Below, piece after piece: positions 52,939-61,039 of a stretch of 64,000 bases of DNA. Both the position numbers and the translations under genes were made by a program. The notes beneath the pieces are model-generated. The model did not search any database and was not told the origin of the DNA. It saw nothing but the letters and a program-made list of their open reading frames with translations. Positions within the stretch are counted from its first letter, which is position 1; each line of letters opens with the position of its first letter. The stretch is from Flavihumibacter sp. UBA7668 (GTDB taxonomy: Bacteria; Bacteroidota; Bacteroidia; Chitinophagales; Chitinophagaceae), in NCBI RefSeq assembly GCF_002483205.1, contig NZ_DLHM01000007.1, positions 62,001 through 126,000 of the forward strand. Reading direction: 5' to 3'.

Positions 52939-52940
52939 AA
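52894..52940. repeat. Hairpin repeat array B2 (CACCCGACCGGTG family)
   Basis: One inverted unit (CACCGGTCAGGTG) followed by two GCACCCGACCGGTG units and GAAA. It is read through as the end of the GH5 protein and contains its stop codon. With B1 it brackets the GH5 gene in a ~1.1-kb block. Confidence 0.88.
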
Positions 52941-52988
52941 TTGGAACGTTTTAACAATTACCTAAATATGGATGCGAATGAATGTTAG

Positions 52989-52996
52989 TAAATTTG
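52989..52996 (+). promoter_or_regulatory. Bacteroidota -7 box before the small secreted protein
   Basis: TAAATTTG is a perfect TAnnTTTG match 10 bases before the start codon at 53007, giving a very short leader. Confidence 0.55.
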
Positions 52997-53006
52997 CATC
53001 ACATAT

Positions 53007-53333
53007 ATGAAACGGATTATCGTCCTATTAGCCTGCTTTCTATTCCTGGTTGCAAGTCTGCCTGGAACGGCCATACAGCAATGGTTGGATCCGACTGCTG
53101 TTTCTGAAACCACAGCAACAAATGAGCAAAAAAGCTCTACAGAAGAAAAAACGGAAGAGCATTTTCTTCATACCAGAACAAGGGTTCAAACAGCTTATCA
53201 GCCTTCCGATTGCTGCGCATCAACTCCGGTTAATGCGGATCAATTAATTCCTTACAAGGAACCCATTAAAGATGCAGGCTCCCTCACTGAGCCAACGCCA
53301 TTATACCTGCAACACAGCAGTTTCCTGATTTAG
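53007..53333 (+). CDS. Small secreted protein of unknown function
   Basis: The 108-residue protein has a clear signal peptide or N-terminal anchor (IIVLLACFLFLVASLPGTA), then a Thr/Glu/Lys-rich low-complexity stretch and a CC pair (PSDCCASTP). I recognise no family. A good -7 box precedes it, so it is probably a real gene. It is followed after 99 bases by another small secreted protein. Confidence 0.55.
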   Translation: MKRIIVLLACFLFLVASLPGTAIQQWLDPTAVSETTATNEQKSSTEEKTEEHFLHTRTRVQTAYQPSDCCASTPVNADQLIPYKEPIKDAGSLTEPTPLYLQHSSFLI

Positions 53334-53432
53334 TCAATTTCCACTATTTACTCCTCTCTGCTTTTCAGAACCTGATTCAATGGTTCTGACCAAACTTGTA
53401 CCCCTAATTCGTAAACATATAAATCATCTAGT

Positions 53433-53738
53433 ATGAAAAAGAATATTTTAACTCTTTTAATAGCCGCTTTTACGTTAACCGTAAGCACCAGTATTGCTCA
53501 GGATAAAAAACCTGTAAAAACCGCATCAAAAGGCTTTTATTCAATGAAAAATAAGGCTGCACAGTTACCAGCCAATCAGCAAGCAGTTACGGAAACAGCC
53601 ATCAGCCGGAAAGCTCCAACAGTTACAAAAGGATATTATTCCATTGGCCGTAACAACGAAAAATTACCGGCTCCAACAACCGTAATTGCAATTGGTGATA
53701 TTTCACCGGTAAGAAAAGGTTATTACAGTATCCAATAA
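53433..53738 (+). CDS. Small secreted protein with three KGYYS repeats
   Basis: The 101-residue protein has a signal peptide (ILTLLIAAFTLTVSTSIAQ). A motif occurs three times: KGFYSMKNKAAQLPA at 33, KGYYSIGRNNEKLPAP at 66 and RKGYYSIQ at the C-terminus, with spacings of 33 and 29 residues. The family is not recognised. The even repetition and export suggest a surface, matrix or structural role, or a precursor cut into short peptides; both are speculation. Confidence 0.7.
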   Translation: MKKNILTLLIAAFTLTVSTSIAQDKKPVKTASKGFYSMKNKAAQLPANQQAVTETAISRKAPTVTKGYYSIGRNNEKLPAPTTVIAIGDISPVRKGYYSIQ

Positions 53739-53780
53739 GTTCAAAAAGGGTTAAGTGCTATCCATATACAGGCTAAAAAT

Positions 53781-53813
53781 AAAGGCCGTTCGCGAAAAAC
53801 GAACGGCCTTTTT
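53781..53813. terminator. Bidirectional terminator
   Basis: A perfect 12-base stem (AAAGGCCGTTCG) with a 7-base loop and T-runs on both strands lies between the convergent KGYYS gene and the metalloprotease gene. It can serve both. Confidence 0.92.
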
Positions 53814-53830
53814 CAGGAAAGAGTGGAGTG

Positions 53831-54625
53831 TTAGTATAAGTAAGCAAGTGCGGTTTTATCGTTATTGTTAAAGGGCCGGTTCTGACCGCTGCCAATACAG
53901 GCCAGCATCCATGAATTGGGATCGGGACCTGTTGGTGTACCAGGAATATGAATGGCCCCAACGGTAGAAGCACCTTCATTCGCCGTTCCACCTCCGCAAC
54001 TATAAGAACGGTCCATATAATCGGTATGACGGAAACCAATACAATGCCCGATTTCATGAGCCAGAATGCTGGCTACCGTTGCCAAAGGCTGGTTCCCGAT
54101 CTGACGGGTTGCTACCAATACCTGTCCATATGGATTGCCATTACTTGTTGGGAAACCTGCGGAAGCCAGGTACCGGGCATTTTTTGGTGCCGCTTTAATT
54201 GCGATACTCGCTCCGGAACTAACCCGCTGAAAACTTAATTGCAGATTTTGTGCATTAAAGCGGGCAATCGCTTCATCTGTTGCGGCAACATAAGAACTGG
54301 GTAATTTGGAATCTACAGAAATACTGATCACCCTCGGTAATCCCGTAACCAGATTGGTGGTTCGGTACTGTTCAGATTCTCCCACCCTCAAAATGGTTCC
54401 ATTATGCGACCGGGTCAGCTCGCCTTCAGGAAGGAAGATATCCCCCTCTACAATAAATCCTCCCTCCGTCGCCATCATGTTTTGCGTTGAAAAACCAAGG
54501 GCTTTTACACTGTTAATAACATCATTGGTGATTGGATCAACCTGGTCAGGTGCATCCGTTTTCTGGCAGGAACTTAGGCCTACCGCCAGCAGAATTGCAG
54601 CTGCTGCATAGAATTTGTTCAACAT
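53831..54625 (-). CDS. HEIGH-type zinc metalloprotease (M57-like lipoprotein)
   Basis: The 264-residue protein has a lipobox (LAVGLSSC). It has the zinc motif of the dual-action HEIGH metallopeptidases in ILAHEIGHCIGFRHTDY, with three His ligands and the Gly of an extended HEXXHXXGXXH site. The N-terminal part is a predicted propeptide (GGFIVEGDIFLPEGEL, SVDSKLPSSYVAATDEAIAR). It should be a cell-surface or periplasmic protease. It converges on the KGYYS gene and diverges from the subtilisin gene. Confidence 0.88.
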   Translation of the reverse strand: MLNKFYAAAAILLAVGLSSCQKTDAPDQVDPITNDVINSVKALGFSTQNMMATEGGFIVEGDIFLPEGELTRSHNGTILRVGESEQYRTTNLVTGLPRVISISVDSKLPSSYVAATDEAIARFNAQNLQLSFQRVSSGASIAIKAAPKNARYLASAGFPTSNGNPYGQVLVATRQIGNQPLATVASILAHEIGHCIGFRHTDYMDRSYSCGGGTANEGASTVGAIHIPGTPTGPDPNSWMLACIGSGQNRPFNNNDKTALAYLY

Positions 54626-54752
54626 AGGTGTGTGCTTTTTAGGACTATTAAAATAATGTTAAATAACTAGATAAGTTAAAGAATATTTGCAGCATGGTTG
54701 CAGCTGGTTTGGCCAGTCAGGTTTTTCCTATTTTAGACAGACCAAACAGCTT

Positions 54753-57563
54753 ATGAGAAAAAAATGCTGCTTTCTATTTACAGTTGGATTGAGCTGCGTC
54801 ATGTCGGTTCAGGCACAAAAACAACCTGTCCGCTTACCCGAGCCGGAAACTTTTCTCCAAAAAGTTGGGGATTCCGACAGTACTACCAGGCACTTTTTTT
54901 TACTGGAAGCTGATCAGGTGCCATTGGAACTAAACGTCCATCGAAAAATATCTCCAGGCCAGTACATCGTTTCTTATCGGGAAAATCACAACCCTGGTAA
55001 TTTTCTGCAGTTGAAATTACGACCTGCCAATACCTTGTGGAAATTATCGCCAGATTTATTGGTACGCTATAAAAGCTCCACGCCATCCTCCGCAGAAATG
55101 AACCTGATCATTCAAAGTTTTGGAAACAGCACACTCAGTGCATTGGAGAATAAAGGCCAAATCCGAATCCTCGCACAGCACTTAAACAGCAACACGTATC
55201 TTATAACTGCGCCAACATCACTGCTATCCATATTAATGGAAGATACTTCCATCCATTATATCGGAAATAAAACTCGGCCTGAAGTTGAACGTGAATTAAC
55301 CGGCTTTGATCTAAGTGCCAATAAAGTGAACGCCGCCCATTCCTGGTTCCCTCAACTAAAAGGAACAGATCTGGTGATCTCTATAAAAGAAAACAAACCC
55401 GATACTGCTGATATTGATTTTGCAGGACGATACCTTAGCTCCTCCAACGCCTCCCCACTGATAGAAACACATGCAACCAATATGGCTACCATTGCAGCCG
55501 GTGCAGGAAACACCTTCTTTACTGGTACCGGTGTGGCAAGAGGGGCTGGCATCCGTTCATCCAATTTTGCCAGCTTATTGCCGGATGAAAACCAATTGCT
55601 TAAAGACCAGGGGGTCAGTGTCCAAAATCATTCCTATGGTGTTGGAATTGAAAATTATTATGGTGCAGATGCTGCAGCTTACGATCAGCAAATGAATGAA
55701 GACACAAGCTTATTACATGTTTTCTCAGCTGGTAACAGAGGCCCCGAAACAAGTAACACCGGTCCCTATGCCGGTATAACGGGATGGGCTAACCTGACTG
55801 GTAGTTTCAAAATGAGTAAAAACAGTCTGGTTGCAGGAGCAATGGACTCCACCGGAAATATAGTATCGATAAGCTCAAGAGGGCCTGCACATGATGGACG
55901 CATCAAACCCGAATTAATCGCTTATGGTGAAGATGGCACATCAGGTGCCGCTGCCCTGGTATCCGGATCAGCAATCCTGCTTCAGGAACTTTACCGGAAA
56001 CAAACCGGCAACCCTGCTCCTTCTTCCCTATTAAGAGCAGTTCTTTGCAATAGTGCAGATGAAACCGGATTAAAGGGCCCTGATTTTGAATCGGGATTTG
56101 GTGTATTGAATCTGCCCAAATCGATTGAAACAATTCAACAAAATAAGTTTGAAATTGGACGTATCAACTCTAATGCAAGGATTCAATTTCCATTGGTTGT
56201 AAAAGAAAACATGCATCAACTTAAAATCACCCTTGCGTGGAATGATCCGGCTGCATTAAGCAATAGTTTTCCCACATTGCAAAACGATTTGGATTTGAAC
56301 ATCCTGGATCCACTTGGGAACCGGATTTTACCCTGGGTCTTAAACCACCAACCCGATGCGCTTTCTACTGAATCAACTGCAATACGAGGAAAAGACAGTC
56401 TAAATAATATTGAACAGATTACATTGGATAATCCGATAGCAGGCAATTATACAATTGAAATAAATGCCGGACAATTAACAGCAGGCACACAAAATTTTTC
56501 GATTGCAATTCAGCAGGACACAATAGATGCCTTCCGATTTACTTATCCCCTTAAAAATGATGTATTAAAGCCCGCCTCCGCCAATCTCATCCGATGGGAA
56601 TCAACTGATACAACAACCGGCAGCCTGTATTATCGTATACCCGGAAAGGAATGGGAATTAATTGAGTCCGACATTGATTTAAGGATCCCCTATTTCCGTT
56701 GGTTAGTGCCACCCTCGTTACCTCAATTGCAATTCCGTATGCAAAGAAACAAGAGCGAAGAAATTTCCGATACAATCGCCGCATCAATTGAAACCAGACT
56801 CTTTACAGGATTCAATTGTCCCGACTCCTTTCTTCTTTATTGGAATCCGGTACCCTCCGCCAATTCCTATCAGGTATATCGATTAGGCTCCTCCTATCTC
56901 GAGCCTTTTATCAATACGGCTGACACTGCTTTAATCCAGTCAAAAAAAGACAATCCATTTACACATTTTACGGTGGCGCCTGTTTTTGAATCGAATCTGG
57001 AAGGCAGAAAAGCATATGCCTTTGCCTACAAGAATCAATTGATTGATTGTTATATTCAGAATTTTCTCGCTGATGCAGCAGGACCGGAATTAGCCAAATT
57101 ACAAGTAGAATTAGGCAGTACCTACCAGGTAGCTTCCCTTCGTTTTGAACGACAGCTGAATAACGGTGTAATAGTATTGGAAAATATAACAGCAATCAAT
57201 AGTCGTACATACGAATTGACAACACCCGCATCCGATGGATTAAATCTCTACCGTGCAGTTATCCAACTTCGAAACGGACAGGAATATACAACCCGATGGG
57301 AAGCTGTATACCAGTTTACCAATAATAGCTACTTTTTATTCCCTTCTCCTGTACGACAAGGTATGCCTTTGACACTCCTGTCAAAAGATCCGGATGAAAC
57401 GATTTTACTGATTTCAGATATGGCTGGCCGAACTTTAATAAAAACAATTGTAAACGAAACCGTTCAAGCTATTCCAACCAGTCAATTATCCACCGGTATC
57501 TATATCTATTCCATTTATCAGAATAAGCAGCGGGTAAAAACAGGACGTATCATAATTCAATAA
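54753..57563 (+). CDS. S8 subtilisin-like protease exported by T9SS
   Basis: From ATG 54753 (signal CCFLFTVGLSCVMSVQAQ) the protein has 936 residues; a start at 54687 would put a long stretch before the signal. The S8 catalytic His lies in ETHATNMATIAAGAGN and Ser in DGTSGAAALVSG. The Asp region reads SIKENKPDTADIDFAGR, unlike the classical DTG motif but like a Bacteroidota subgroup. Beta-sandwich domains follow, and the end (FPSPVRQGMPL, ISDMAGRTLI, GIYIYSIYQNK) is a T9SS type A sorting domain, so it should be secreted or displayed on the surface. Confidence 0.9.
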   Translation: MRKKCCFLFTVGLSCVMSVQAQKQPVRLPEPETFLQKVGDSDSTTRHFFLLEADQVPLELNVHRKISPGQYIVSYRENHNPGNFLQLKLRPANTLWKLSPDLLVRYKSSTPSSAEMNLIIQSFGNSTLSALENKGQIRILAQHLNSNTYLITAPTSLLSILMEDTSIHYIGNKTRPEVERELTGFDLSANKVNAAHSWFPQLKGTDLVISIKENKPDTADIDFAGRYLSSSNASPLIETHATNMATIAAGAGNTFFTGTGVARGAGIRSSNFASLLPDENQLLKDQGVSVQNHSYGVGIENYYGADAAAYDQQMNEDTSLLHVFSAGNRGPETSNTGPYAGITGWANLTGSFKMSKNSLVAGAMDSTGNIVSISSRGPAHDGRIKPELIAYGEDGTSGAAALVSGSAILLQELYRKQTGNPAPSSLLRAVLCNSADETGLKGPDFESGFGVLNLPKSIETIQQNKFEIGRINSNARIQFPLVVKENMHQLKITLAWNDPAALSNSFPTLQNDLDLNILDPLGNRILPWVLNHQPDALSTESTAIRGKDSLNNIEQITLDNPIAGNYTIEINAGQLTAGTQNFSIAIQQDTIDAFRFTYPLKNDVLKPASANLIRWESTDTTTGSLYYRIPGKEWELIESDIDLRIPYFRWLVPPSLPQLQFRMQRNKSEEISDTIAASIETRLFTGFNCPDSFLLYWNPVPSANSYQVYRLGSSYLEPFINTADTALIQSKKDNPFTHFTVAPVFESNLEGRKAYAFAYKNQLIDCYIQNFLADAAGPELAKLQVELGSTYQVASLRFERQLNNGVIVLENITAINSRTYELTTPASDGLNLYRAVIQLRNGQEYTTRWEAVYQFTNNSYFLFPSPVRQGMPLTLLSKDPDETILLISDMAGRTLIKTIVNETVQAIPTSQLSTGIYIYSIYQNKQRVKTGRIIIQ

Positions 57564-57580
57564 AAATTATTCTCAACTAT

Positions 57581-57610
57581 TTTGAAATACAAAAAATTAT
57601 CACATCTTTG
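57581..57610 (+). promoter_or_regulatory. Bacteroidota-type promoter of the RtcB leader RNA
   Basis: TTTG, 18 bases, CATCTTTG: a -33 TTTG and a -7 box one base from TAnnTTTG. Transcription would start near 57616, just before the structured leader. Confidence 0.6.
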
Positions 57611-57615
57611 CATTC

Positions 57616-57778
57616 TCAATTTTAAAAAACAACAAAATGCCCCGCTTTAACAAACATAGTAATCAACCTGCTGGAAGCCTTACTGGCTGTGTATTTCAGC
57701 GCGGGGTATTGTTTGTTCAGAATAGTTAACAAGAACATTTAACATACATTAACCCCGCTTATCCAGGCGGGGTTTTTT
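57616..57778 (+). ncRNA. Structured leader RNA / attenuator of the RtcB operon
   Basis: A ~160-base RNA can be drawn from the promoter to a strong terminator. AATGCCCCGC (57636-57645) pairs with GCGGGGTATT (57701-57710), extended outward by AACAAC with GTTTGTT. Inside lies a hairpin GCTGGAA/TTTCAGC with an inner GCC/GGC. The terminator AACCCCGC/GCGGGGTT follows. Because CCCCGC occurs twice and GCGGGG twice, the second segment (57701-57706) can also pair with the third (57753-57758) and destroy the terminator, the layout of a classical attenuator. The sensed signal is unknown. It could instead be a stand-alone small RNA. Confidence 0.6.
57751..57778 (+). terminator. Intrinsic terminator in the RtcB leader
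   Basis: AACCCCGC pairs perfectly with GCGGGGTT around TTATCCAG, followed by a six-T run. It lies 22 bases before the AAA+ gene, so operon transcription must read through it or start after it. Confidence 0.9.
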
Positions 57779-57800
57779 ATTTCCCAACAATCAATTTTTT

Positions 57801-58922
57801 ATGAACACGTATATGCTTTCTGCCATCAGGCAGCTACAGGAATTCTTATATAATCTACTGAACAATCCCGAAAAAATAACAGGGTCCGATTTGTTCTATG
57901 GCAACTATGCAGATGTAAAAGAACTCTACGTAAAAAAATTCAGGCGGTTGCCTTCCGTGAAATTTATCAATCATATTGATCCGGAAAAAGCCTATGAATT
58001 CTTTCAAAATAAGAATGCCGGAAAAATACGCCGCACGTATCGACGAGCGTATTATAACTGGCAGGAAAACAAACAGGAATTCAGTATTTCAATTATTGAG
58101 TTATCCGGACAATTCCTTATTGAATTGGGGAAGGAGTATGCCGAATTTCTTTTCCATCAACGGGATACTGAAAGAGCCGATCAACTGGTGGAGGCACTGC
58201 TTGCATTCCGAACAGAAAAAGAAGAAGGCGAGCATCAGATCAACATCATTAACCAGACAACCCAGGGACTGGAGTTAAAAGAACTGACCATCAAGCCAAG
58301 TGAACTGGATGTTGAGCGATATTACAATGATGATTTCATGGAAGTGGATGCATTGATTCGGGAGCGTCTTAAAAAAGAACAGGACAAGGGCATCGTATTA
58401 TTGCATGGCTTACCGGGAACGGGCAAAACAACCTATCTGCGGTACCTGATTGGACAGGTAAAAAAGAAAGTCTTGTTTTTATCCCCTTCTGTTGCAGGCA
58501 ATCTGATGAATCCGGATTTTATAGATCTGCTAATCGAAAATCCCAATTCCATCCTGGTGATTGAGGATGCAGAGAATATAATTCTGGACCGAACCTATCG
58601 ATCGAATCATTCAGTCAGCAATCTGCTGAACATAAGTGATGGTTTACTCAGCGACTGCCTCAATGTACAAATCATCTGCACTTTCAATAGTGCATTGAAC
58701 CTGGTGGACAAAGCCTTACTCAGAAAAGGCAGACTGATAGCCCAGTATGAATTTGGAAAATTGTCTGTAGAAAAGGCAAAACAACTGGCCATTGATCTTA
58801 ACCTGGATGTTTCTGTTGAAGCACCCATGACACTGGCCGAATTAACGAACCCTGCCACTACAAATTACGAGACCCCTAAAACAGAAATTATCGGGTTCCG
58901 AAGAGTAGTAGCAAACAATTAA
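57801..58922 (+). CDS. AAA+ ATPase of the RNA-repair operon
   Basis: The 373-residue protein has an N-terminal helical domain (1-170) of unknown type, rich in charged and aromatic residues, then an AAA+ domain. Walker A is GLPGTGKTT (203-211), Walker B is ILVIEDAE (251-258), sensor 1 is ICTFNS (292-297) and the likely arginine finger is in LRKGR (307-311). It has no helix-turn-helix and no signal peptide, so it is neither the RtcR regulator known from proteobacteria nor a secreted protein. It lies 5 bases before rtcB; it may remodel or deliver damaged RNA, or regulate the ligase (inference). Confidence 0.85.
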   Translation: MNTYMLSAIRQLQEFLYNLLNNPEKITGSDLFYGNYADVKELYVKKFRRLPSVKFINHIDPEKAYEFFQNKNAGKIRRTYRRAYYNWQENKQEFSISIIELSGQFLIELGKEYAEFLFHQRDTERADQLVEALLAFRTEKEEGEHQINIINQTTQGLELKELTIKPSELDVERYYNDDFMEVDALIRERLKKEQDKGIVLLHGLPGTGKTTYLRYLIGQVKKKVLFLSPSVAGNLMNPDFIDLLIENPNSILVIEDAENIILDRTYRSNHSVSNLLNISDGLLSDCLNVQIICTFNSALNLVDKALLRKGRLIAQYEFGKLSVEKAKQLAIDLNLDVSVEAPMTLAELTNPATTNYETPKTEIIGFRRVVANN

Positions 58923-58927
58923 AAGCA

Positions 58928-60130
58928 ATGGAAAATAATTCACCATTTGAACGATCTCAAAATACACAGGGAATTCCGTTCAATATTTATGGCCGAAAAC
59001 ATATTGAAGAATCGGCCCTTCACCAAATGTACCAGGCTGCGCGTCTTCCGGTTAGTGTGGCAGGCGCTTTAATGCCCGATGCGCACAGCGGGTATGGATT
59101 ACCGATAGGTGGTGTGCTAGCTACCAGAAATGCAGTGATTCCATATGGCGTAGGCGTGGATATCGGTTGCCGCATGGCGCTTAGTATTTTCGATATCAAC
59201 GCGAAAGAACTCAATCAGAAAATAGGTTTTTTTGAACGCATACTGGAAGAGCAAACTCTGTTTGGCAGCAGTAAACAATTTGATCGCTCTCCAGATCATG
59301 AAGTGATGGATAACCGGCTGTTTTTTGAGCTGCCGCTGCTGAAGCACCTGCATACCCGTGCCTGGAAACAGCTGGGCTCTTCCGGAAGTGGCAATCACTT
59401 TGTTGAATTCGGCATTGTTCAGATCAATGAAACCGATCCCGTACTGGGAATGCCACCCGGAGAATGGCTGGGTGTTTTATCCCACTCAGGTTCCAGGGCA
59501 TTAGGGGCCAATATCGCGCAGCATTTTACCAAAATTGCGATATCGACCCGCCGGATCAATGATAACACCAAACACCTGTCCTGGCTTTATCTCGAAGAGG
59601 AAGCCGGTGCCGCTTATTGGGCAGCTATGAACCTGGCGGGCGATTATTCCGCTGCCTGTCATGAAGTAATCCATAAAAAAATTGCCAAACAGTTGGGCAG
59701 AAAACCGGTGGTCTCGGTCCAAAACCACCACAATTTTGCCTGGAAAGAGCAATTGAATGGAGAGGAGCTGATTGTTCATCGGAAAGGAGCCACTCCTGCT
59801 GGCAAGGGAGTTCTCGGTATTATTCCGGGTTCCATGACAGCGAAAGGCTATATTATAAAGGGACAGGGTGTAGCAACTGCCATCCATTCAGCGTCGCATG
59901 GTGCTGGCAGGGCCATGAGCAGATCGGTTGCCAACCAGTCGATCACCCGGTCTTCCATGAAGCTCCTGCTGAAACAAGCCAAAGTAACTTTGATTGGCGG
60001 CGGCATTGACGAGGCACCGCAGGCATACAAAGACCTGGAAGAAGTAATGGCCTGTCAGACGGATCTTGTTTCAATTTTAGGTAGTTTTCAACCCAGAATT
60101 GTGCGCATGGACGGACATAAAATTGTATAA
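58928..60130 (+). CDS. rtcB: RtcB RNA ligase
   Basis: The 400-residue protein is a clear RtcB. Mn ligands and GMP-site residues are in MPDAHSGYGLPIGG (Asp51), GVDIGCRMAL (Cys81), GSGNHFVEFG (His157), LSHSGSRALG (His186) and QNHHNFAW, and the GMP-accepting His is His324 in ASHGAGRAMSRS. The end GGGIDEAPQAYKDLEEVM is typical. RtcB joins 2',3'-cyclic-phosphate or 3'-phosphate RNA ends to 5'-OH ends using GTP, repairing cleaved tRNA or rRNA. It lies between the AAA+ ATPase (5-base gap) and an aldo/keto reductase (2-base gap). Confidence 0.97.
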   Translation: MENNSPFERSQNTQGIPFNIYGRKHIEESALHQMYQAARLPVSVAGALMPDAHSGYGLPIGGVLATRNAVIPYGVGVDIGCRMALSIFDINAKELNQKIGFFERILEEQTLFGSSKQFDRSPDHEVMDNRLFFELPLLKHLHTRAWKQLGSSGSGNHFVEFGIVQINETDPVLGMPPGEWLGVLSHSGSRALGANIAQHFTKIAISTRRINDNTKHLSWLYLEEEAGAAYWAAMNLAGDYSAACHEVIHKKIAKQLGRKPVVSVQNHHNFAWKEQLNGEELIVHRKGATPAGKGVLGIIPGSMTAKGYIIKGQGVATAIHSASHGAGRAMSRSVANQSITRSSMKLLLKQAKVTLIGGGIDEAPQAYKDLEEVMACQTDLVSILGSFQPRIVRMDGHKIV

Positions 60131-60132
60131 TC

Positions 60133-61029
60133 ATGGAATATCAATTTTTTGGAAAGACAACGGATAAAATCAGCCGGATTGGATTTGGGTGTATGTCGCT
60201 CAAAGCCGGACAGTCAACCGCCGCTTCAATAATTGATGCCGCCCTGGATGGTGGCATCAATTATTTTGATACAGCAGACCTTTATGAACAGGGTGCTAAT
60301 GAAGAAATGATCGGAACCCTGCTGGCACCGCATCGAAACAGGGTGTTCATTGCTACCAAGGTCGGCAACCAATGGCGAAAGGATGGAAGCGGTTGGGATT
60401 GGAACCCCCGTAAGGATTATATTCTCCAGGCAGTAGACGCATCACTAAAGCGATTAAAAACGGATACTATAGACCTCTACCAGTTACATGGTGGAACAAT
60501 AGCAGACCCAATTGATGAAACTATTGAAGCCTTTGAAACATTGAAAGCTGCTGGCAAAATCAGGTACTACGGAATTTCGTCCATTCGTCCGAATGTGATT
60601 CGGGAATATGTTTCAAAAAGCAACATTTCCAGTGTAATGATGCAATACAGTTTGCTGGACCGCCGCCCAGAGGAAGAGTGCCTTCCCTTATTGGAAAACC
60701 ATTCCATCACTGTATTGGCAAGAGGTACACTGGCCAGTGGATTACTACTTGATAAAACTCCAAAAGACTACCTGGGACATTCCATTGCAGATATCCGCGA
60801 GATCCGCACGAAATTGGGTGAAATTGCTAAGCAATATCAGGTACACCCCGCTACGGTTGCCATTCGTTTTGCTTTGCATAATGCTGCAGTTGGAGCTGCG
60901 GTTGTTGGCATCCGTACTATGGAACAATTAGCCGAAGCAATTCAGGCCATTCAGGAGCAGGTTCCGGAAGAAACATTGATTCAATTGTCCAAATACACAA
61001 ACGCAGGGTTTTATTCAGATCACCGGTAA
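60133..61029 (+). CDS. Aldo/keto reductase
   Basis: The 298-residue TIM-barrel protein has GFGCMSLKAG, YFDTADLYEQGANEEMIG with the catalytic Asp and Tyr, VFIATKVGNQW with the catalytic Lys, IDLYQLHGGT with the His, and VHPATVAIRFALHNAAVGAA near the NADPH site. Its substrate is not evident. It starts 2 bases after rtcB, so it should be co-expressed with the RNA-repair genes; it may belong to a general stress response rather than to ligation itself. Confidence 0.94.
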   Translation: MEYQFFGKTTDKISRIGFGCMSLKAGQSTAASIIDAALDGGINYFDTADLYEQGANEEMIGTLLAPHRNRVFIATKVGNQWRKDGSGWDWNPRKDYILQAVDASLKRLKTDTIDLYQLHGGTIADPIDETIEAFETLKAAGKIRYYGISSIRPNVIREYVSKSNISSVMMQYSLLDRRPEEECLPLLENHSITVLARGTLASGLLLDKTPKDYLGHSIADIREIRTKLGEIAKQYQVHPATVAIRFALHNAAVGAAVVGIRTMEQLAEAIQAIQEQVPEETLIQLSKYTNAGFYSDHR

Positions 61030-61039
61030 TTAAAGCTGC

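Noticed and set aside
57637..57729. 30-codon ORF starting in the first CCCCGC segment of the RtcB leader, as a leader peptide
   Set aside because: The ATG is inside the main helix and there is no run of one type of codon; the frame is probably accidental. A leader peptide is not excluded, but I do not call it a gene.
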